Of a DNA stretch of 64,000 nt, positions 59,201-64,000 are shown piece after piece. Origin of the DNA: Tachypleus tridentatus (Eukaryota; Arthropoda; Merostomata; Xiphosura; Limulidae); the NCBI RefSeq assembly GCF_004210375.1, contig NC_134832.1, positions 152,145,592 through 152,209,591 on the forward strand, read 5' to 3'. Under the pieces are notes generated by a model, which was given only the letters and a program-made list of their open reading frames with translations, was not told the origin of the DNA and did no database searches. The translations under genes were made by a program, and so were the position numbers. Each line of letters begins with the position of its first letter. The first letter of the stretch is position 1.

Positions 59201-61490
59201 CTGTTCAGGTCTCAACATCTCAGTTGTTTTTAAGTTCATATAAACCTAGATAATCGATTACGTGAATCTCTTATTGAGCGTTTTGGTCCATTTTAATAAA
59301 ACTTTCCCAGCATTTTTTCAAAATGGTGAAAACACGCCTACATTTAGTCGTAGTTGACGCATTTGTAATTAAAACAATCCACCTCGAAGTACAAAAAAAC
59401 ATAAAGGTCTTTTAAAGATACAATAACAATCAAAACACACCCATATATATTTTTATGATGTACTAGGAAATGCTTTACTGGGGTAAAGTAACACCAATAT
59501 ACACTGAACTTCCCTAATTTTTTATTTTAATAAAAATTTATCTCTGGGGTACAATAACATCAAGACACACTAAACTCTCCTTAGGGTACAACAATAGATG
59601 TTTCACTGGGGAACAATAACATTAAGACACACTAAACTCCCCTTAGGGTACAACAATAGATGTTTCACTGGGGAACAATAACATCAAGACACACTAAGCT
59701 CCCCTTAGGGTACAACAATAGATGTTTCACTGGGGAACAATAACATTAAGACACTAAACTCCCCTTAGGGTACAACAATAGATGTTTCACTGGGGAACAA
59801 TAACATTAAGACACACTAAACTCCCCTTAGGGTACAACAATAGATGTTTCACTGGGGAACAATAACATCAAGACACACTAAGCTCCCCTTAGGGTACAAC
59901 AATAGATGTTTCACTGGGGAACAATAACATCAAGACACACTAAACTCCCCTTAGGGTACGACAATAGATGTTTCACTGGGAAACAATAACATCAAGACAC
60001 ACTAAACTCCCCTTAGGGTACAACAATAGATACTTCATTGGAGTACAATAACACCAAGACACACTAAATTCCCCTTAGGGTACAACAATAGATGCTTCAT
60101 TGGAGTACAATAACATCAAGACACACTAAACTCCCCTTAGGGTACAACAATAGATGCTTCATTGGAGTACAATAACATCAAGACACACTAAGCTCTCAGG
60201 TCTTTCTGAAAAGACAGAATCACTACTGAACAGAATGTTACATTTATGGCTCTTCATGAATGTTTGTTTGTTTTGGAATTTCGCACAGAGCTACTCGAGG
60301 GCTATCTGTGGTAGCCGTCCCTAATTTAGGGGTGTAAGACTATAGGGAAGGCAGCTAGGTATCACCACCCACCGCCAATTCTTGGGCTACTCTTTTACCA
60401 ACGAATAGGCTGGGAGGGCAAGCGTGTTTGGTGCAACGCGGTCGCGAACCCGTGCATTAAGAGTCGCACGCCTTACGCGCTAGGCCATGCCAGGCCCCGG
60501 CTCTTTATGAACATTTTATGGTTAAGTTCTAGATTGTAGTTCGTACACATTAGGTGTTTTACAAATAATGTCCTTTATAATTAAGTAATGTGAAAATTTA
60601 CATCGATAAATGATTGAAACAAAGTATTCGCTTATCAGTAAATTGATATATCTTACTGTGTGTTTCGTTTTCTATTTATTCACGCAACACTTTGCAATCA
60701 TATATTTTTAGTTTTTGTAAAATCTTAAGGATTAAAGTATAGGAAAATAGTACATGCCAACCATACTATATCCGCTGTATTAGAACTCGACGAAGCCTTT
60801 CGTCGAATACCAGAGTTCATCAGATCTGGTGGGATATAAATAGATATACAGTCAAACATCGATATAAGGCGCTAGTTGGGGTCCAAAAAATTCGACCGCG
60901 TTGTATCTGATTGCGCCTTATACCGATTTGATTATATATTTTTTGACCCTCGGGGTGAGCGATAATGCAAAATTTACGCGTTTTGTAGTGATATAAAGAA
61001 CCGGCTGATTACATTAAGCAGTGGTAATATTAAGCGGCGGCCTCTGTAGAAACCCAAAAAAATTTGGGGCCTAAGACCCCATCGCGCCCAACTGATTATC
61101 GCGCTTTATCGATGCGTTTTATATCGATGTTTACCTGTATTTACATCATAAAACTGCTTTAAATGTAACTGTTTCGGTGCGAAATAAGTAATAATTAATT
61201 GATCTGTGTATCGTTGCACATACCTGCCTGTTGCATGAGTAGACACTTCAGTTTCTTGCAGCGTGAGCAAAGTAGTTTCAAAGCTGATCCGGTGAACTTT
61301 GTACAAAAGTTGAGGGCTAAACTCTCTAGTTGAATACAGTTACTGCTAAAAGCCTCCACGTGACTGTCATCAACAAACACTATACCGTAGAGGTTGACGA
61401 CACGGAGGTTGGGGACAGAACTCTTCAGTTTATGGATGTTGATGACTTCATATATTTCTTCCTCTTCTTCTTCAACCTTCTCATAAGTAC
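46935..61490 (-). CDS. Leucine-rich-repeat (RNI / F-box-LRR-like) protein, 3' part of gene
   Basis: Four exons on the - strand join in phase: 61490-61224, 51932-51766, 48382-48180 and 47286-46935 (stop TGA at 46937-46935). They give about 328 residues. Exon A starts with an acidic run (KVEEEEEEIYEV) and then enters repeats of the form LRVVNLYG, LESLALNFCTKF, LKCLLMQQA, IQELDITATQL, LRYLSAG, LIALDLDRN, LKGLMLSGI. This LxxLxL spacing with Cys/Asn belongs to ribonuclease-inhibitor-like LRRs, as in F-box/LRR substrate receptors. The C-terminal 117 codons (ILVMGMPEGCC to YKDLLFN) are not repeat-like and read as a conserved capping domain. No F-box is visible; it could lie in exons beyond 64000. 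I cannot name the orthologue. Role as an SCF ubiquitin-ligase receptor is inference only. Confidence 0.87.
47287..48179 (-). other. LRR gene intron C-D
   Basis: This 0.9-kb GT-AG intron holds a SINE-like fragment near 48043-48105 and otherwise nothing recognisable. Confidence 0.8.
48180..48382 (-). CDS. LRR protein exon C
   Basis: Minus-strand acceptor TTTATTGCAG and donor GTAAGG bound 203 nt. It encodes VLKEFVEKGN, NLIALDLDRNENISEETLL and LKGLMLSGIPHLTEQFW, two clear LRRs. It is in phase 0 on entry and leaves two bases of a Lys codon. Confidence 0.92.
48750..50008. repeat. 31-bp tandem array, mostly organised as 62-bp dimers
   Basis: About 40 monomers alternate between GAACCTACACAGGATCTGAG and GAACCTACACAGGAACTGAA types, with further CTCAGCTGTAGCTAAT variants toward 50008. 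It lies in the LRR gene intron between exons C and B. Confidence 0.95.
50298..50553 (+). mobile_element. Family-1 SINE with target-site duplication
   Basis: It starts within the head (GGCCAGGTGGTTAAGGCAC), carries B box GGGTTCGAATTCCC and ends (CAAA)n. The 10-bp repeat ATCTACTTAT flanks it at 50288-50297 and 50554-50563. Confidence 0.95.
51198..51410 (+). mobile_element. Family-1 SINE, head truncated
   Basis: It begins at the B-box end (CGAATCCCGGTCGCAC) and continues through the whole body to the A-rich tail. Confidence 0.92.
51766..51932 (-). CDS. LRR protein exon B
   Basis: Minus-strand acceptor GGTCCACTCAG and donor GTAACT bound 167 nt. The split Ala codon with exon A is restored exactly. 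The encoded stretch includes IQELDITATQL and GLRYLSAGQLDAFTDQ, one to two LRRs. Confidence 0.9.
52180..59185. repeat. 49-bp AT-rich satellite, about 143 copies
   Basis: Units contain ATTTTAATGTTTAGAATATC, ATTTTAATAATAA and CCCTCTTAGAAACAGT. Left-most copies are most diverged (CTATTAGAGACACTATT). Marker variants such as ATGTTCAGAATATC, TAGCTCTCTTAG and GGCACAGCATT recur in a fixed order, showing higher-order units of about 12-18 monomers. It fills most of the LRR gene intron A-B. Confidence 0.98.
59465..60192. repeat. 60-62-bp tandem array, about 11-12 copies
   Basis: Units contain GGGTACAACAATAGATG, TTCACTGGGGAACAATAACA and AAGACACACTAAACTCCCC. The right copies switch to TTCATTGGAGTACAATAACA. 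Confidence 0.95.
60270..60498 (-). mobile_element. Family-1 SINE, minus orientation, with internal deletion
   Basis: The reverse strand shows the head GGCATGGCCTAGCGCGTAAG, body and tail. The segment around the ATTATAACGCC block is deleted. Confidence 0.9.
60849..61137. mobile_element. pogo/Tigger-type MITE
   Basis: Inverted ends CAGTCAAACATCGATATAA and TTATATCGATGTTTACCTG are each bordered by TA. Length is 289 bp with no coding frame. CAGT-start, TA-flanked termini with CGATATAA are typical of pogo-derived MITEs. Confidence 0.85.
61224..61490 (-). CDS. LRR protein exon A (first exon visible)
   Basis: Minus-strand acceptor CATCATCAG precedes the exon and donor GTATGT follows it. It contains the acidic segment and three LRR-like strands (NLRVVNLYG, LESLALNFC, LKCLLMQQ). 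It enters with two bases of a split codon, so at least one more exon lies upstream, and it ends in phase 1. Confidence 0.88.
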
Positions 61491-61637
61491 CTGATGATGA
61501 AACGTAAAATTAAAACTTTAATTCAACCAGGAGTAATATAGCAAAACCCAAAGTAACAAAATCTAAAATAACCCATAATAACAAGTTGAAGGAGATATCA
61601 CGCACAGAGCAATGAAATCTAAGAATGTAACATAAGT

Positions 61638-62046
61638 CTAGCGAGAAGAGAAACTCTGGACCTAAGACTATAACACAGGCTAACGAGACGAGAAACACTG
61701 GACCTAAGAATACAAGACGAGGCCAGCGAGACGAGAAACACTGGACCTAAGAATATAAGATAAGGTTAGCAAGACGAGAAACACTGGACCTAAGAAAATA
61801 AGATAAGGCGAGCGAGACGAGAAACACTGGACCTAAGAATATAAGATAAGGCTAACGAGACGAGAAACACTGGACCTAAGAATATAAGATAAGGCTAGCG
61901 AGACGAGAAACACTGGACCTAAGTATATAAGATAAGGCTAGCGAGACGAGAAACACTGGACCTAAGTATATAAGATAAGGCTAGCGAGACGAGAAACACT
62001 GGACCTAAGTATATAAGATAAGGCTAGCGAGACGAGAAACACTGGG
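61638..62046. repeat. 43-bp tandem array, about 9.5 copies
   Basis: Units contain GCGAGACGAGAAACACTGG and ACCTAAG...ATATAAGATAAGG. It lies upstream of LRR exon A, in the preceding intron. Confidence 0.93.
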
Positions 62047-62048
62047 TG

Positions 62049-62070
62049 TGTTTATGTGTGTGTGTGTTTT
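62049..62070. repeat. TG microsatellite
   Basis: A short (TG)n run directly follows the 43-bp array. Confidence 0.75.
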
Positions 62071-62077
62071 TCTTATA

Positions 62078-62150
62078 CAAAACCCACAACAGGCTATCTG
62101 CTGAGTTCACGTTATAAATCCGTAGGCTTACTACTGTACCAAAAAACACT
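62078..62150 (-). mobile_element. SINE fragment
   Basis: AACAGGCTATCTGCTGAGTT followed by a degraded T-arm-like segment resembles the third SINE type in reverse. Confidence 0.45.
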
Positions 62151-62289
62151 GGACCTCAAAATGTGAAAAAACAATAATAATGACAAGAAGTTGGATAAGA
62201 GAATAAAGAGAAAAACCTGCAGTTGATAAATACAGTGAGAAAAGATTTGATAACAGAGAACCTGAAGCTAAGAACCTGTAATAAAAAAT

Positions 62290-62640
62290 ATATAACACCC
62301 AATATTAAAATACACTAAGAGTAGATCTGATAATAATAAACTTAAGAATCTATACCAGTAAACCGATATTAAAATACACCAAGAGTAGATCTGATAATAA
62401 TAAACTTAAGAAACTATACTAGTAAACCGATAACAGATAATAGTAAACCGATATTAAAATACACTAAGAGTAGATCTGATAATAATAAACTTAAGAAACT
62501 ATACTAGTAAACCGATAACAGATAATAGTAAACCGATATTAAAATACACTAAGATTAGATCTGATAATAATAAACTTAAGAATCTATACCAGTAAACCGA
62601 TAACAGAGAAACACACAATATTAAAATACATTAAGATTAG
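62290..62640. repeat. Irregular tandem repeat of about 65-85 bp
   Basis: The words ATATTAAAATACACTAAGAG, TAGATCTGATAATAATAAAC and AGTAAACCGATAACAGA recur about five times with variable spacing. Confidence 0.88.
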
Positions 62641-62652
62641 ATGTGGTAATAA

Positions 62653-62925
62653 CGAGACCCCACATGGCCAGGTGGTTATGACGCTCTGACTCGTAATCCG
62701 AGGGTCGCGGGTTCGAATCCCCGTCACACGAAACATGCTCTCGCATTCAGCCGTGGGGGCGTTATAATGTTCCTGTAAATCCCAATATTCGTTGGTAAGA
62801 GAGTAACTCAAGAATTGGCGGTGGGTGGTGATAACTAGATGTCTTCCCACTAGTTTTACACTGCTAAATTAGGCTCAGTTAGCGGAGATAGCCCTCGCGT
62901 AGTTTTGCGCGAAATTCAAAACAAG
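62653..62925 (+). mobile_element. Family-1 SINE
   Basis: Head CATGGCCAGGTGGTTATGAC, B box GGGTTCGAATCCCC, full body and tail CGAAATTCAAAACAAG. An open frame across it on the - strand is not a gene. Confidence 0.93.
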
Positions 62926-63149
62926 TCAAACTGATCATAACGATTCATATAAGAAAAACTTACAGTAATAAAATCTGTTAAAAATATATCTACAACAAAA
63001 CAGTTTAGAAGAGCGTACAAGAGTACGTTTGTTATAATAACTGTTGAATGTAGAAAATAATAGGCTAGAAATTAAATATTTTTTACTAAATTAAAAATAA
63101 TTATTTTATGATCTGAGATAAAGAAAAGTTCTGATACAGAAAAAAGTGT

Positions 63150-63403
63150 GGTTTGAATTTCGGCGCAAAGATACTAGAGGGCTATCTGCGCTAGGCGTTT
63201 CCAATTTAGCAGTGTAAGACTAGAGAGAAGGCAGCTAGTCATCACCACCCACCGCCAACACTTGGGCTACTCTTTTATCAACGAATAGTGGGATTAACCA
63301 TAACATTATAACGCCCCCACGGCTGGGAGGGCGAGCATATTTGGTGTGACGGGATTCGAACCCACGGATTACGAGTCCTTAACCACCTGGCCATGCCGGG
63401 CTT
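63150..63403 (-). mobile_element. Family-1 SINE, minus orientation
   Basis: The reverse strand reads from head GCCCGGCATGGCCAGGTGGT through B box GGGTTCGAATCCC (head shortened) to TTTGCGCCGAAATTC. Confidence 0.93.
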
Positions 63404-63848
63404 ACAGAAAAGACAGCAATTAATAATCCATGCATTTATGTATAAAATAACACAGGTTGAAAAAACTACTAAATTTTTATACCTGATATTAACAGTTAAA
63501 TAATCTAAACTTTAGTATAATTCCACACTTGTATAAAAACTCGGTAACTTTTACAAGAAGAGATGATATAAGCCTTCAATAAAATATAATTAATTATAAA
63601 CAACAGGCAAATGACGAAAATACCCTGTAGGTGGTCAGTTGAGTATTTTCTCCCCTAACGGCGTTTTCGGCTCTTATACCAGTTTGTTATTACTCACTAC
63701 AAATTTATTATAACCAATAAAAACTATTTGTGGTTTTATTTTAACAAGTTTCGTTAACTTAATGCTAGTAAAAACTGTTTCATAACTTTGTTTGATAAAT
63801 AGTTTTTATTTTAGTTCTAACACCTACGTATCTCCAGTTTTAGAAAAT
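63404..63848. other. Region without recognisable feature
   Basis: AT-rich sequence, presumably intron or upstream sequence of the LRR gene. I found no exon with matching phase for LRR exon A here. Confidence 0.5.
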
Positions 63849-64000
63849 ATAGCCACATGTAAAGTACATTGTAGTCCATAATTATATGAAAAATACAGCC
63901 ACATGTAAGGTACATTGTAGTCTTTAATTATTTTGATAAATACAACCGTATGGAGCTTAATTGTAGTCTAAAATTGCATGATAAATACAGCCACATGTAA
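63849..64000. repeat. About 46-bp tandem repeat running off the right edge
   Basis: AGCCACATGTAA recurs at 63851, 63897 and 63989, with a diverged copy near 63944. GTACATTGTAGTC is shared. Confidence 0.85.

Larger units (their letters stand above)
51933..61223 (-). other. LRR gene intron A-B (9.3 kb)
   Basis: This intron is mostly satellite: the 49-bp array, the 60-62-bp array, one SINE and a pogo-type MITE placed 87 bp from exon A. No coding segment was recognised in it. Confidence 0.85.

Overview
This is eukaryotic nuclear DNA, AT-rich and intron-rich, most likely from an arthropod. The dominant short interspersed element (tRNA-like head, long conserved body, AAAC-type tail) resembles elements I associate with horseshoe crab (Limulus/Tachypleus) genomes. 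That assignment rests on memory and is an inference. Nothing bacterial, no CRISPR array and no operon is present.

Two protein-coding genes can be read exon by exon, and they converge. (1) On the + strand, 9756-42480, lies a complete N-acetylglucosamine kinase gene (NAGK) of 10 coding exons. All exons have GT-AG borders and matching phases, and together they encode 338 residues. (2) On the - strand, 46935-61490, lies the 3' part of a leucine-rich-repeat (RNI/F-box-LRR-like) protein gene. Four phase-compatible exons encode about 328 residues and the stop codon; the 5' exons lie beyond the right edge. The genes end 4.45 kb apart, tail to tail. No functional link between them is visible. NAGK acts in cytosolic amino-sugar salvage; the role of the LRR protein is unknown.

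The rest is dominated by repeats. Layout: 1-1508 30-bp satellite; 1595-9755 SINEs, a decayed retroelement with a retropepsin motif and undetermined DNA; 9794-25018 NAGK intron 1, carrying 72 almost identical 44-bp repeats and a pogo/Tigger fossil; 26170-32321 intron 3 with a 67-bp array, a fresh SINE insertion and a Tc1 fossil; 42751-43013 a piggyBac-type MITE just past the NAGK stop; 48750-50008 a 31/62-bp array; 52180-59185 a 7-kb, 49-bp satellite with higher-order structure; 59465-62640 several further minisatellites plus a pogo-type MITE; 63849-end another short array. At least 13 copies of one SINE family occur, and a second SINE family with a different head shares its 3' tail.

I did not find a convincing new multi-gene biological system. 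The best leads are the 44-bp array, whose every unit mimics a 3' splice site in the sense direction of the intron that hosts it; the higher-order 49-bp satellite; and the unidentified but clearly coding LRR protein.
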